Positions 54,465 to 63,396 of a DNA stretch of 64,000 nt are shown here, in pieces (position 1 is the stretch's first letter; the number at the start of each line of letters is the position of its first letter). The stretch is from Sphingosinicella soli (lineage in GTDB: Bacteria > Pseudomonadota > Alphaproteobacteria > Sphingomonadales > Sphingomonadaceae), in contig NZ_JACHNZ010000017.1 of the NCBI RefSeq assembly GCF_014199685.1, positions 1 through 64,000 on the forward strand, in the 5' to 3' direction. Under the pieces are notes generated by a model. That model saw nothing but the letters and a program-made list of their open reading frames with translations. It did not search any database and was not told the origin of the DNA. Both the position numbers and the translations under genes were made by a program.

Positions 54465-54583
54465 CGCGCCGTTGCCGCCGGACCGGCGGCGCGGGAATCG
54501 TTTCGTGAAAGTCACGGAAATCTGCGGCGGGCCGAGCCGTTGCCTGTCTTCCTCCGCAACGCCTCGTTAACTACGCAGGCGCT

Positions 54584-54608
54584 AGTTTGCGCTTCTGGGT
54601 TGCAAACT
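54584..54608. promoter_or_regulatory. Dyad operator upstream of fliL
   Basis: AGTTTGC at 54584-54590 and GCAAACT at 54602-54608 form a perfect inverted repeat with an 11-base spacer, ending 11 bases before the fliL ATG. A TTAAC half-site lies 13 bases upstream. It may be a regulator site or an RNA hairpin controlling fliL translation. Confidence 0.45.
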
Positions 54609-54618
54609 GGCGGGGCCG

Positions 54619-55098
54619 ATGACGCCGATCAATGATGCCATACGGCCGGAAGATCTGGCCGCGCTGGAGGCTGCGTTGCCGCGCAAATGGTGGAGCGGCA
54701 AGCGCATCGTCACGTCGGCGCTGATCCTCGCCGCGCTCGCTGCCGTGCTTTACGGCCTGCAGTGGGTGGCCGCGCCGGGCGTGCTGACCCCTGCCGTGCC
54801 GCACTATGTCGAGGTTCCGGCGATGACCGTGAACCTTCGCGCGAAGGGCGGCGAGCGCCGCTATCTGAAGGTTCATGTGGTGATCGAGGCGGCGAGCCGC
54901 AAAGACGCCGCCGCGATCAAGGCCCGCCTTCCGGCGGTGATCGACGGCTTCCAGTCGTTCCTGCGCGCGCTGCGGCCGCAGGATCTTGCCGGCGCATCGG
55001 GCACGTACCGGATCAAGGAAGAGCTGATGGTGCGGATCAACCGTGCCGGGCCGGGGCGGGCCAGCGACGTGCTCGTGCAGGAGCTGATCCAGCAATGA
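54619..55098 (+). CDS. fliL: Flagellar basal body-associated protein FliL
   Basis: This 159-residue protein has a short cytoplasmic N-terminus, one transmembrane helix (about 31-51, TSALILAALAAVLYGLQWV) and a periplasmic domain with the family pattern VPAMTVNLRAKGGERRYLKVHVVIE near 77-101. FliL encircles and supports the stator complex near the MS ring. It is longer than many FliL proteins at the N-terminus. It overlaps fliM by four bases, the common fliL-fliM order. Confidence 0.87.
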   Translation: MTPINDAIRPEDLAALEAALPRKWWSGKRIVTSALILAALAAVLYGLQWVAAPGVLTPAVPHYVEVPAMTVNLRAKGGERRYLKVHVVIEAASRKDAAAIKARLPAVIDGFQSFLRALRPQDLAGASGTYRIKEELMVRINRAGPGRASDVLVQELIQQ

Positions 55099-56156
55099 CC
55101 GGCCGCAGCATGAAATTCGATCCCGAAGCGTGGCTTCGCGACGATGTCGAGGCCGAATGGGCGCTGACGCGCGACCGGCAGCAGGCCGCCGCACTGCCGG
55201 GAGGCACTGCGCGGGAAACCAAACGCGGCATAGCGGCATCGGAGCAATCCGGCATCGACGCCATCATCAACGCCGGGTTCGTGAGCGAACGGCTGCCGAT
55301 GCTCGACGTGGTCTTCGACCGCCTCGTCCGGCTGATGACGGCGAGCCTGCGCAGCCTCACGTCCGACACGATCGAAGTGTCCATCGAAGCGGTGTCGTCG
55401 GTGCGCTTCGGCGCGTTCCTGAACGACATGCCGCTGCCGTCGCTTATCGGCGTGGCGCACGCTCACGAATGGGACAATTCGGCGCTTCTGGTCGTCCGCC
55501 CCGAGCTGGCCTTCGCCGTCGTCGATGTGCTTCTGGGCGGACGGCGCGGCGTGCCGCCCGCGCATATCGGAAGGCCGGGCTTCACTGCCATCGAAACGAA
55601 GCTGGTCGAACGCCTGATCGGTGTCGTTCTGAGCGCTCTGGGCGAGGCTTTCGCGCCGCTCGCGCAGGTGGGCTTCACGCTCGACCGGATCGAAACCAAC
55701 CCGCGCTTCGCCGGGATCGCGCGCCCGACCAGCGCCGCCGTCAACGCCCGCTTCCGCATCGAGATGGACGAGCGCGGCGGGCTTGTCGACCTTGTGATCC
55801 CCCACGCCACGCTGGAGCCCATCCGCGCGCTGTTGTTGCAGCGGTTCACCGGCGAGACGCTCGGCCGCGATTCGCTCTGGGAACGGCATCTGGTGTCGGA
55901 GCTTCACCGCGCCAGCGTCGATGTCGAAGCCGTTCTTGGCGAACAGCAGATGACGCTTGCCGACATCATGGCGTTCAAGCCCGGGCAGACGCTGCTGTTC
56001 GGCACGCGGGAGGATCAGCCGATCACGCTGCGCTGCGGCGGCCGCACGGTCGGCCACGGCCAGATGGGCCGATCAGGCCATCAGCTCGCGGTGCGACTTA
56101 CCGACCGCGACACCGACAAGCCGGGGAAGGCGTTTCGCCTGCGCGGCGAGGACTAG
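55095..56156 (+). CDS. fliM: Flagellar motor switch protein FliM
   Basis: This 353-residue protein forms the C-ring with FliG and FliN. The middle CheC-like domain (about 60-245) and the C-terminal SpoA/FliN-like domain (about 275-345, with MAFKPGQTLLFGTREDQPITLRCGG) are both visible. The EIDAL-like CheY-binding helix appears as SEQSGIDAIINAGF at about 48-61, not at the extreme N-terminus, so the first 45 residues are an extra leader. It overlaps fliL by four bases. fliN is not found downstream, unlike the usual order. Confidence 0.9.
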   Translation: MTGRSMKFDPEAWLRDDVEAEWALTRDRQQAAALPGGTARETKRGIAASEQSGIDAIINAGFVSERLPMLDVVFDRLVRLMTASLRSLTSDTIEVSIEAVSSVRFGAFLNDMPLPSLIGVAHAHEWDNSALLVVRPELAFAVVDVLLGGRRGVPPAHIGRPGFTAIETKLVERLIGVVLSALGEAFAPLAQVGFTLDRIETNPRFAGIARPTSAAVNARFRIEMDERGGLVDLVIPHATLEPIRALLLQRFTGETLGRDSLWERHLVSELHRASVDVEAVLGEQQMTLADIMAFKPGQTLLFGTREDQPITLRCGGRTVGHGQMGRSGHQLAVRLTDRDTDKPGKAFRLRGED

Positions 56157-56159
56157 GCC

Positions 56160-57812
56160 GTGGGCATGGCCCCCAGACACCTGATGCTGATCGCGGCGCT
56201 CGCACTGTTGGTCCCGGCGCCCGTCGCCGGTGATGCACCCGCCCGCACCGCGCTTCAGGCGCTGAGTATCGCGCCGGAGGCGGAGCGTCCGGCCTGGCGC
56301 TGGCGCGTGGCGCGCGACTATGCCGATGCCGGTCTTCACGCCGAAGCCGAGGGCGTGCTCGGCGTGCTTGCCGCGGATTCGCCCGGCGTTGCGGAGACCC
56401 CTGCGTACCGGCAGCTTCGCGCCGAAGTCCTCATCGCGCTCGGCGAGCCGGACAAGGCGCTGGCGCTGCTCGATACGCCCGCGCTCGCGGCGGCGCCTGC
56501 CGCCTGCCTTCAGCGCCTTGCCGCGTCCGCGCGGTTGCGGCAGCCTGCAGGGGTAAGCGCTGCGCTGCGCTGCGCCGGTCCGGCGCTTGCGGCGCTGACG
56601 CCCGGCGCGCGGGCGCCCTATCTGATGGGCGCGGTGCGGACCTATGCCGAAGCCGGCGATCTCGATCCCGCCGCGCGGGTGCTCGGCGGGATGCGCGGAT
56701 TGTCTCCGGTGCAGCAGGGCGAGGCCGATTATTGGCGGGGCGTCACGCTGCGCGGAAACGCGCCCGAGGCGGCGCTTGCCTATTTTCGCCGGGCCGTAGC
56801 GAGCCCGAACCCGATCGCGGCGCTGCGCGCGCGGGTTGCAGCCACGCAGATCGAGGTCGCGGCAGGCAGGCTCGGCCCCGAAGCCGCGCTTGCCCGTCTC
56901 GACCGACTGGAGCGCGTCTGGCCCGGCGGCGCCGCAGAGCGCGACGTTCTGATGGCGACGGGAAATTTCAAGGATGCATCCGGCGACGCACCCGGCGCCT
57001 TCGCAGCATATAGCGCGGTGGATGATGGCTCTCCTGCGCTTCGGCAAAGGCTGGTCCGCCGCTTTTCCGCCGCCTTTGCAAAGGACGAGGATACGCTGTC
57101 GCCCGCGCAGACATTTGCTCTGTTCCGCGATTTTCCCGAATATGCGCCGCAGGGGCCGCAAGCCGATGCCATGATCCGCCGCCTCGCGGAGCGGCTTGCG
57201 GGCGCGGGCATGGCGCGCGAGGCCGCGATGCTGCTCGACCATCAGGTGAACCACCGCCTGGAAGGAACGGCGCGGGCAAGCGTTGCCGTGCGCCTCGCCG
57301 AACTGCTCGTGGCAAGTGGAAATCCGCAGCGGGCGCTTGCCGTGCTGGCAGGCGCGCGCGCGGCGTTGCCCGCCGATCTCGACCTGCGCCGCCGACAGGC
57401 CGAAGCCGCCGCGCGCATCGGGACGGGAGACGCGAACGCGGCGCTGCGCCTGATCGCCGATATGGACGGCGAGCGGGCCGAAATCCTGCGCGCGGAAGCC
57501 GCGTGGGCGCTTCGCGACTGGCCCGCTGTGATCGCCGGTCTGGCGCCGCTGCTTCCCGAGGCTTCAGCGCTGACGCCCGATGCGCAGGGCATGGTGCTGC
57601 GCGTCGCGGTCGCCGCCGCCCGGCTGGACGACGCGAAGCGGCTGCGCAGCCTGGAGGCGCGCTACGGCGCTGCGATGCAGGGCGCGTCGCGGCGCACGCT
57701 CGGTGCGATCGTGAACGCCGCGCGGCTCGATCCGCTCACGCGCGGCCGTGTGCTCGGCGCTGCTGCGGACACTGCGTCCGGCTATTCGGTGATGGGCGGC
57801 AGCGCTGCATAG
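56160..57812 (+). CDS. Exported TPR-like protein downstream of fliM
   Basis: This 550-residue protein has a signal peptide (LMLIAALALLVPAPVAG) and a body made of repeated helix pairs with the tetratricopeptide spacing (YADAGLHAEAEGVLGVLA, RTYAEAGDLDPAARVL, ARAALPADLDLRRRQAEAA and more). GAGGA lies seven bases before the GTG at 56160. Its location three bases after fliM suggests a flagellar accessory, perhaps a periplasmic scaffold. Other possibilities include general export or envelope assembly. Its last 31 bases overlap the convergent cysQ-like gene. Confidence 0.72.
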   Translation: MGMAPRHLMLIAALALLVPAPVAGDAPARTALQALSIAPEAERPAWRWRVARDYADAGLHAEAEGVLGVLAADSPGVAETPAYRQLRAEVLIALGEPDKALALLDTPALAAAPAACLQRLAASARLRQPAGVSAALRCAGPALAALTPGARAPYLMGAVRTYAEAGDLDPAARVLGGMRGLSPVQQGEADYWRGVTLRGNAPEAALAYFRRAVASPNPIAALRARVAATQIEVAAGRLGPEAALARLDRLERVWPGGAAERDVLMATGNFKDASGDAPGAFAAYSAVDDGSPALRQRLVRRFSAAFAKDEDTLSPAQTFALFRDFPEYAPQGPQADAMIRRLAERLAGAGMAREAAMLLDHQVNHRLEGTARASVAVRLAELLVASGNPQRALAVLAGARAALPADLDLRRRQAEAAARIGTGDANAALRLIADMDGERAEILRAEAAWALRDWPAVIAGLAPLLPEASALTPDAQGMVLRVAVAAARLDDAKRLRSLEARYGAAMQGASRRTLGAIVNAARLDPLTRGRVLGAAADTASGYSVMGGSAA

Positions 57813-58567
57813 GCGGCGGGATCGCCCCATGCGAGGAACGGCCCGTTGAGGTAATCCGCCTTGCCGTAGCCGAAGGGGGCGCCATCCGCGTCCACCATCG
57901 CGCCGCCCGCCGCGATCAGCACGGCATGCGCGGCGGCGGTGTCCCACTCCGACGTCGGCCCAAAGCGCGGATAGACGTCTGCCTCGCCCTGCGCGATCAT
58001 GCAGAACTTGAGCGACGAACCGCTGGGTTTGACGTCGGCGCCCGGAATGCGCGCGACATAGGCCAGCGTGCGATCGTCGTTGTGCGAGCGGCTGGTGACG
58101 ACGACGGGGCGGGCGGGAAGCGTGCGGCAACGGATCGGCGTCTGTGTGTCGCCGTCGAACCGCCACGCGCCCTCGCCGACGATGCCTGCCCAGATCGTGC
58201 CGCTGCGCGGGGCCATCACGAGGCCGAACACCGGCGCGCCGTTTTCCACGAGGCCGATGTTTACGGAGTAGTCGGCGCCGCCGTCAATGAAGCTGCGGGT
58301 GCCGTCGAGCGGGTCGATCAGCCAGAAGCGCTGTGCGACGGCAGGCTTGCCGCCGGCCTCGCAGGCTTCCTCGCCGACGATCTGCGTCTCGGGATCGATG
58401 CGCCGGAGCGCGGCGACGATCAGCGCCTCGGCGCGCTCGTCGGCCTCCGTTACGGGCGAAAGATCCGCCTTGGTACGGGTCTCGGCGCCGTCTGCGCGGA
58501 TCTGTTCGATGAGGGTTGCCGCGTCCCGGATGACCGGGAGCAGCGCGTCAAGAAAGGGGCGTGTCAC
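57782..58567 (-). CDS. cysQ: 3'(2'),5'-bisphosphate nucleotidase CysQ / inositol monophosphatase family
   Basis: This 261-residue Li+-sensitive phosphatase has the metal-binding motifs SPVTEADERAE near 40-50, GEEA near 70, WLIDPLDGTRSFIDG near 85-100 and EWDTAAAHAVLIAAGG near 207-222. CysQ removes the 3'-phosphate of PAP(S) and protects APS/PAPS reductases; the window also contains cysH. The GTG at 58567 overlaps the stop of the GntR gene by four bases (GTGA). Some members of this family hydrolyse inositol phosphate instead, so the substrate is inferred. Confidence 0.87.
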   Translation of the reverse strand: MTRPFLDALLPVIRDAATLIEQIRADGAETRTKADLSPVTEADERAEALIVAALRRIDPETQIVGEEACEAGGKPAVAQRFWLIDPLDGTRSFIDGGADYSVNIGLVENGAPVFGLVMAPRSGTIWAGIVGEGAWRFDGDTQTPIRCRTLPARPVVVTSRSHNDDRTLAYVARIPGADVKPSGSSLKFCMIAQGEADVYPRFGPTSEWDTAAAHAVLIAAGGAMVDADGAPFGYGKADYLNGPFLAWGDPAAYAALPPITE

Positions 58568-58911
58568 GCATCCGCGGTATCGAAGAGTTCGGCGGGTTTC
58601 AAGCCGAGACGATCGATGTGGCTGCGGATCGCCGGCCACTCGCGGGTGAGGAACTGCTTGCGCTCGTCGGCGAGCAGACGTTCGCGCGCGCCGGGCTCCA
58701 CGAACAGCCCGAGGCCGCGCCGCGCCGAGACGAGCCCCGAAGTTTGCAGCTCCTGATAGGCCTTGGAAACCGTCAGCGGATTGACCTGCTGTTCGGCGGC
58801 AAGCGCGCGCACCGACGGCAGCGAATCGCCGACGTTGTAGGCGCCGTCAATGATGGCGGCGGCGATCAGATCGCGAATCTGCACATAGATCGGGCGGGTT
58901 GTCTGCCACAT
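58564..58911 (-). CDS. GntR-family regulator, YtrA subfamily
   Basis: This 115-residue protein has a GntR winged helix (about 5-75, with PIYVQIRDLIAAAIIDGAYNVGDSLPSVRALA and VNPLTVSKAYQELQTSGLV) and a very short C-terminal helix of the YtrA type. The ATG at 58911 has no Shine-Dalgarno; TTGACC at 58941-58946, a 17-base spacer and TCTTAT at 58918-58923 form a promoter whose start point would fall on or beside the ATG, so the message may be leaderless. It overlaps cysQ, which it may help regulate; ABC transporter genes usually found with YtrA are absent. Confidence 0.87.
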   Translation of the reverse strand: MWQTTRPIYVQIRDLIAAAIIDGAYNVGDSLPSVRALAAEQQVNPLTVSKAYQELQTSGLVSARRGLGLFVEPGARERLLADERKQFLTREWPAIRSHIDRLGLKPAELFDTADA

Positions 58912-58917
58912 AGTGTT

Positions 58918-58946
58918 ATAAGACCATAAGACAGTAGCACGGTCAA
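58918..58946 (-). promoter_or_regulatory. Promoter with tandem TCTTAT operator of the GntR gene
   Basis: The -35 is TTGACC (58941-58946) and the -10 TCTTAT (58918-58923) on the minus strand, 17 bases apart. A second TCTTAT (58926-58931) precedes it by two bases, giving a direct repeat over the -10 that could be the regulator's own operator. Confidence 0.55.
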
Positions 58947-59545
58947 GATTGCGATGCGCCGCGCCACACGCTCACCACCTCACCGAGATCGGGTCGCGGG
59001 CGTTCTTCGAGCGGCCTGGCCGCAGTGCCCAGGAACATGAAGCCGACGATACTGTCCCCCGGCGCGCCGAACAGCGCCGTGACGGCGGGTGAGTACGCCG
59101 CCCAGCCGGTCAGCCAGCACGAGACGAAGCCTTCCGCATGCGCGCCATGCGCGAGGGTCATGGTCGCGGAGACCGCCGAGGCCGCCTGTTCGGCCAGCGG
59201 GATGTGCGATTCGCGGGGCCGGAACAGTGTCACGACCAGAGCGGGCGCCTGCCGCGCGAACGCGCGCACGGCCTCGCGTTCCACGCGGCCGGCATCGGGC
59301 TTTTCGGCGACGTAGATCGCATCGAGCGCTTCGGCGAGGGCGTCGCGCTCGCTCTCGGGCACGATGACGAAACGCCACGGCGCCAGCTTGCCGTGATCGG
59401 GCACGCGCGCCGCCGCCGTGAGGATGCGCTGCATCTGCGCCGCGTCCGGACCCGGCGCGATCATGTCGCGCGCCTTGCCGGAGCGGCGCGAAAGCAGCAG
59501 GGACATGGGAGTGGAGCGATCGTTGAACGCAGTCACGTCAGGCAT
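58943..59545 (-). CDS. Nitroreductase family protein (YdjA-like)
   Basis: This 200-residue flavoprotein has the NADH:FMN nitroreductase fold: RRSGKARDM at the N-terminus contacts FMN phosphate, DHGKLAPWRFVIV lies near 50-62, and FLGTAARPLEERPRPDL forms the C-terminal FMN contact. The length matches the short YdjA type, usually a homodimer with weak reductase activity. It ends within the GntR promoter region, and is divergent from a TonB-dependent receptor gene 90 bases away. The natural substrate is unknown. Confidence 0.85.
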   Translation of the reverse strand: MPDVTAFNDRSTPMSLLLSRRSGKARDMIAPGPDAAQMQRILTAAARVPDHGKLAPWRFVIVPESERDALAEALDAIYVAEKPDAGRVEREAVRAFARQAPALVVTLFRPRESHIPLAEQAASAVSATMTLAHGAHAEGFVSCWLTGWAAYSPAVTALFGAPGDSIVGFMFLGTAARPLEERPRPDLGEVVSVWRGASQS

Positions 59546-59634
59546 ACCTTCCGGTCATCGGCCGACGGGCGGTTGCCCGCGCGGCGTTCGCTCGCTAGCA
59601 GAAGCGATCCCGAAAAAGAAAGCAGGTCGCGACG

Positions 59635-61671
59635 TTGCGGAACAGTTTTACCCTCGTGCCGATCCTTGCGGCGCTCGGCGCGCCGGCGGCGGCGGACGAT
59701 ACGATCGTCGTGACCGGCCATGCGCTCGAACAGCCGATCGGGTCGCAGGCCTATGCCGTTCAGACCATCGACGCCGCGGCGCTGCGGGACGTGCCGGGCG
59801 GGCTTGAGACCGCGCTTGAGGCGGCGTCGGGCTTCCAGATGTTCCGGCGCACGGACAGCCGCTCGGCAAACCCGACGAGCCAGGGCGCGCAGCTGCGCGG
59901 CATCGGCGGCAATGCGTCGAGCCGGGCGCTCGTGCTGCTCGACGGCGTGCCGGTCGCCGATCCGTTCGCGGGCTGGATCCCGTGGCCCGCGATCCGCCCG
60001 GAAAGCCTGTCTTCGGTGCGGATCACGACCGGCGGCGGCGCGGGCGCGTTCGGCGCGGGCGCGCTCACCGGCGTCATCGAACTGTCGAGCGCGGGGCGCG
60101 ACCGCACGCCGGTGATCGGCATCGACTACGGCAGCCGCGATTCGGTTGCGGCCTACGCCGGCGCGGCCATACCGCTGGGCGGCGGCTTCATCGCGATCGA
60201 TGCCGGATATGATCGCGGCGACGGCTTCCATCTCCTCAGGCGCTCGCAGCGCGGCGCCGTCGATATCCCGGCGTCCTATGAACAATATGGCGGTTCGGTG
60301 CGCTTCGTCGCACCGGTGGGCGACGAGACCGAGCTTCAGGTGCGCGGCGCGGCGTTCGCCGACGATCGCGTGCGCGGCGTCGAGATCGTCGATTCGGCGA
60401 ACAGCGGCGCGGACGCGAGCGTGCGGCTGGTGTCGCGCGGCGCGCTGCCGTGGGAAGCGGTGGCCTATCTCCAGACGCGGGACTTCTCCTCGCGCTTCGC
60501 CCGGATCGAGGCGGACCGCAGCGCAGCCTTCCCGACGCTCGATCAATATGCGGTCCCGGCGACCGGCTACGGCGCGAAGGTTGAAATCCGCCCTACGCTC
60601 GGCGCGCATGCCCTGCGTCTCGGCGGGGACTGGCGCGGCGCGCGCGGCGAGACGAAGGAGTTCTACACGCCGGTGGCGGGCGTCTACACGCGCATGCGTG
60701 AAGCGGGTGGCGACAGCCATGTTTACGGCGTTTACATCGAGGATGACTGGCGGCTGAGCGATGCGCTGCTGCTGACGGGCGGCGTCCGTCTCGACCGCTG
60801 GTCGCTGACGAACGGCCATCTCGACGAGCGGCAGCTCGGCGGCGCGGTGCTCACCGATACGGACTTTCCCAAGCGTTCGGGCACGGAGCCGAGCGGGCGC
60901 CTCGGCCTCGCGCTCTCCGCGACCCCGGCGCTGACGCTGCGCACCGCCGCCTATCTCGGTTTCCGGGTGCCGACGCTCAACGAGCTGTACCGCCCGTTCC
61001 GTGTCGGTACGGACGCGACGGCAGCGAACGCGGCGTTGAAGCCCGAGCGGCTGCGCGGTATCGAGGCGGGCTTCGATTACCGCCCGCTCAGCACCGCGCA
61101 TGTATCAGCCACGGTCTTCTACAACCGCGCCAGGAACGCCATCGGCAACATCACGCTGGGGCAGGGGCCGGGCACCTTCCCGGGTGTCGGCTTCGTCGCG
61201 GGCGCCTATCGCCAGCGGCTCAATCTCGACGCGGTCGAGGCCTGGGGGCTGGAAGCGAACGCGGGGGCCGAACTCGGCCGTGTGTCGATCGGCCTCTCCT
61301 ATGCCTTCACGCATGCGACCGTGGAGGCGAGCGGCGTGTCGGTGGCGCTCGACGGCATGCGCCCGGCGCAGACGCCCAGGCATCAGGGCAGCGTGTCGGC
61401 GAAGTGGCGCTCGGGCGGCTGGAACGCGGGCCTTGCCGCCCGCTACGACGGCGCGCGCTACGAGGACGATCTGCAGACGCAGCGGCTGGACGCGGCGCTG
61501 ACGCTCGACGCCTTCGCCGAAGCGCCGCTCGGCAACGGGCTTTCGCTGCGCCTCGCGGCCGAAAACCTGACCGACGCAGACGTCGAGGCCGGACGCACCA
61601 GCGACGGCATCATCGATCGCGGCCAGCCGCGCACGGTCTGGGTCGGCGTGCGCTGGCGACCGGGCCGCTGA
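59635..61671 (+). CDS. TonB-dependent outer-membrane receptor
   Basis: This 678-residue protein has a signal peptide (FTLVPILAALGAPAAA), a TonB box-like DDTIVVTGH, a plug domain (about 35-150, with GAQLRGIGGNASSRALVLLDGVPVADPFAGW) and a 22-strand beta-barrel behind it, where LRTAAYLGFRVPTLNELYRPF and RLNLDAVEAWGLEANAG are typical. It resembles BtuB/siderophore receptors in size. No riboswitch or Fur box is apparent in the 89-base upstream gap. The substrate is unknown; a TTG start is used with AGG about eight bases before. The barrel ends in VGVRWRPGR, without a terminal aromatic residue. Confidence 0.88.
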   Translation: MRNSFTLVPILAALGAPAAADDTIVVTGHALEQPIGSQAYAVQTIDAAALRDVPGGLETALEAASGFQMFRRTDSRSANPTSQGAQLRGIGGNASSRALVLLDGVPVADPFAGWIPWPAIRPESLSSVRITTGGGAGAFGAGALTGVIELSSAGRDRTPVIGIDYGSRDSVAAYAGAAIPLGGGFIAIDAGYDRGDGFHLLRRSQRGAVDIPASYEQYGGSVRFVAPVGDETELQVRGAAFADDRVRGVEIVDSANSGADASVRLVSRGALPWEAVAYLQTRDFSSRFARIEADRSAAFPTLDQYAVPATGYGAKVEIRPTLGAHALRLGGDWRGARGETKEFYTPVAGVYTRMREAGGDSHVYGVYIEDDWRLSDALLLTGGVRLDRWSLTNGHLDERQLGGAVLTDTDFPKRSGTEPSGRLGLALSATPALTLRTAAYLGFRVPTLNELYRPFRVGTDATAANAALKPERLRGIEAGFDYRPLSTAHVSATVFYNRARNAIGNITLGQGPGTFPGVGFVAGAYRQRLNLDAVEAWGLEANAGAELGRVSIGLSYAFTHATVEASGVSVALDGMRPAQTPRHQGSVSAKWRSGGWNAGLAARYDGARYEDDLQTQRLDAALTLDAFAEAPLGNGLSLRLAAENLTDADVEAGRTSDGIIDRGQPRTVWVGVRWRPGR

Positions 61672-61782
61672 ACGCCGAAACGTTCTTTCCATGCGCCGGG
61701 TGGGCGACTAGTCTCGGTTACGGGAAAACGAGTCAGCGTCGTCTAGCTGTTCGTGAAGGGTGATAAAGAGGGCCTGCCAGCA

Positions 61783-63396
61783 ATGACGCAACCGACAGGG
61801 GCGGCGCCCGCCGCCCTGCCAGAAAGCGATTCCATGGGCACCATCATGGGGCACCCCAAGGGGCTCTTCGTGCTGTTCTTCGCTGAGATGTGGGAACGCT
61901 TCTCCTACTACGGCATGCGCGCGCTGCTGATCTTCTATCTGGTTCAGCACTGGATGTTTTCGGATCAGAAGGCTTCGGTGATCTACGGCGCCTATACGGC
62001 GCTGGTTTACATCACCCCGATGATCGGCGGCTATCTGGCCGACAGGTGGCTGGGGCAGCGCAAGGCGGTGCTGTTCGGCGCGGTATTGCTGACCTTCGGG
62101 CATCTGCTGATGGCGGTGGAAGGCGACGGCGGCGGAGACGGGATCGCGCTCAGTGTTTTCTGGCTGGCGCTTGCCTTCATCGTCGTGGGCTCTGGCTTCC
62201 TGAAAGCCAATATTTCCGTGATCGTGGGGCAGCTTTATCCGCGCACGGATATCCGGCGCGATGCGGCCTATACGATCTTCTACATGGGCATCAATCTGGG
62301 CGCGGCGATCGGCACGATCATCGCGGGCTATCTCGGACAGACCTACGGCTGGGCATACGGTTTCGGCGCCGCAGGCATCGGCATGCTGCTCGGGCTGGTG
62401 GTGTTCATCTGGGGCAAACCCTTCCTGCTCGGCCGGGGCGAAGCGCCCGACCCCGCCGCGCTGCTGCGCCGGGTGGCCGGGGTTCCGCTCGAATGGCTGC
62501 TGTATCTTACCGGGTTCGGGGCCGTCGCGATCGTGTGGCTGCTCGTGCAATACCAGTCGCTGGTCGGTGCGCTGCTCGGCATTTCGGGCGCGGTGCTGGT
62601 GATCTATGTTCTCTACACGGCGGTCACGAAACTCGCCCGCGAGGACCGGGATCGCATCTTCGCGATGATTTTCCTCATTCTCGGCTCGGTGCTGTTCTGG
62701 TCGCTGTTCGAGCAGGCGGGCTCGTCGCTCAATCTGTTCGCGGATCGGCATGTCGATCGCACGATGCTGGGCGCCGAGATTCCCGCATCGCTGCTGCAAT
62801 CGCTCAATCCCATTTACATCGTGATCCTGGCGCCGCTGTTCGCCTGGCTGTGGACAGCGCTCGCGCGGCGCGGGCTGGAGCCCTCGGCGCCCGCGAAGTT
62901 CGGCATCGCCATGCTGCAGCTGGGTGCGGGCTTTTTCGTCCTCGTGGCGGGCGCGCACGAGGCCGGGACGGGCAATCCGACCCCGATCCTTTTCATCTTC
63001 CTGATCTACCTGCTTCTCACCACGGGCGAGCTTTGCCTTTCGCCGGTGGGCCTGAGCGCGATGAACCGGCTGGCACCCACGCACATGGCGAGCCTTATCA
63101 TGGGGGCGTGGTTTTTCGCGTCGGCAGCCGGCAATTTCGTTGCCGGGCTGATCGCCGCCGCGACCGGCGCGGTCCACGGCACGGAGGCGGGCGCGGCGAA
63201 GGAGGTCGTGCTCGGCGTCTATTCGAACGTCGGCTGGGTGGCGATCGGCGCGGGCGTGGTCGTGCTGATCATCTCGCCGCTGATCCGCCGCCTGATGCAT
63301 CTCGACACGTTGAAAGACGACGCGCCGCTGCCGGGCGCCGCAGAGATCGGCGAGCCGCAGGCGGCGGGGATCCACCCCTCGGGAGACGTCCGGTGA
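61783..63396 (+). CDS. POT-family proton-dependent peptide transporter
   Basis: This 537-residue transporter has 12 to 14 transmembrane helices and the POT signature: EMWERFSYYGMRALL (E-x-x-E-R motif, about 35-49), FYMGINLGAAIG (the PTR2 FYxxINxG motif) near 168-179, and LLLTTGELCLSPVGLSAMNRLAP. It imports di- and tripeptides with protons. A run of about 15 glycine/aspartate residues lies in the first periplasmic loop. ATG 61783 is preferred to a GTG at 61753. It shares one base with the following amidohydrolase gene, so peptides imported here may be hydrolysed by its product. Confidence 0.92.
   Translation: MTQPTGAAPAALPESDSMGTIMGHPKGLFVLFFAEMWERFSYYGMRALLIFYLVQHWMFSDQKASVIYGAYTALVYITPMIGGYLADRWLGQRKAVLFGAVLLTFGHLLMAVEGDGGGDGIALSVFWLALAFIVVGSGFLKANISVIVGQLYPRTDIRRDAAYTIFYMGINLGAAIGTIIAGYLGQTYGWAYGFGAAGIGMLLGLVVFIWGKPFLLGRGEAPDPAALLRRVAGVPLEWLLYLTGFGAVAIVWLLVQYQSLVGALLGISGAVLVIYVLYTAVTKLAREDRDRIFAMIFLILGSVLFWSLFEQAGSSLNLFADRHVDRTMLGAEIPASLLQSLNPIYIVILAPLFAWLWTALARRGLEPSAPAKFGIAMLQLGAGFFVLVAGAHEAGTGNPTPILFIFLIYLLLTTGELCLSPVGLSAMNRLAPTHMASLIMGAWFFASAAGNFVAGLIAAATGAVHGTEAGAAKEVVLGVYSNVGWVAIGAGVVVLIISPLIRRLMHLDTLKDDAPLPGAAEIGEPQAAGIHPSGDVR

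Noticed and set aside
59546-59634. Possible cobalamin riboswitch upstream of the TonB-dependent receptor
   Set aside because: The gap is only 89 bases and has no conserved B12-box or multi-helix core.
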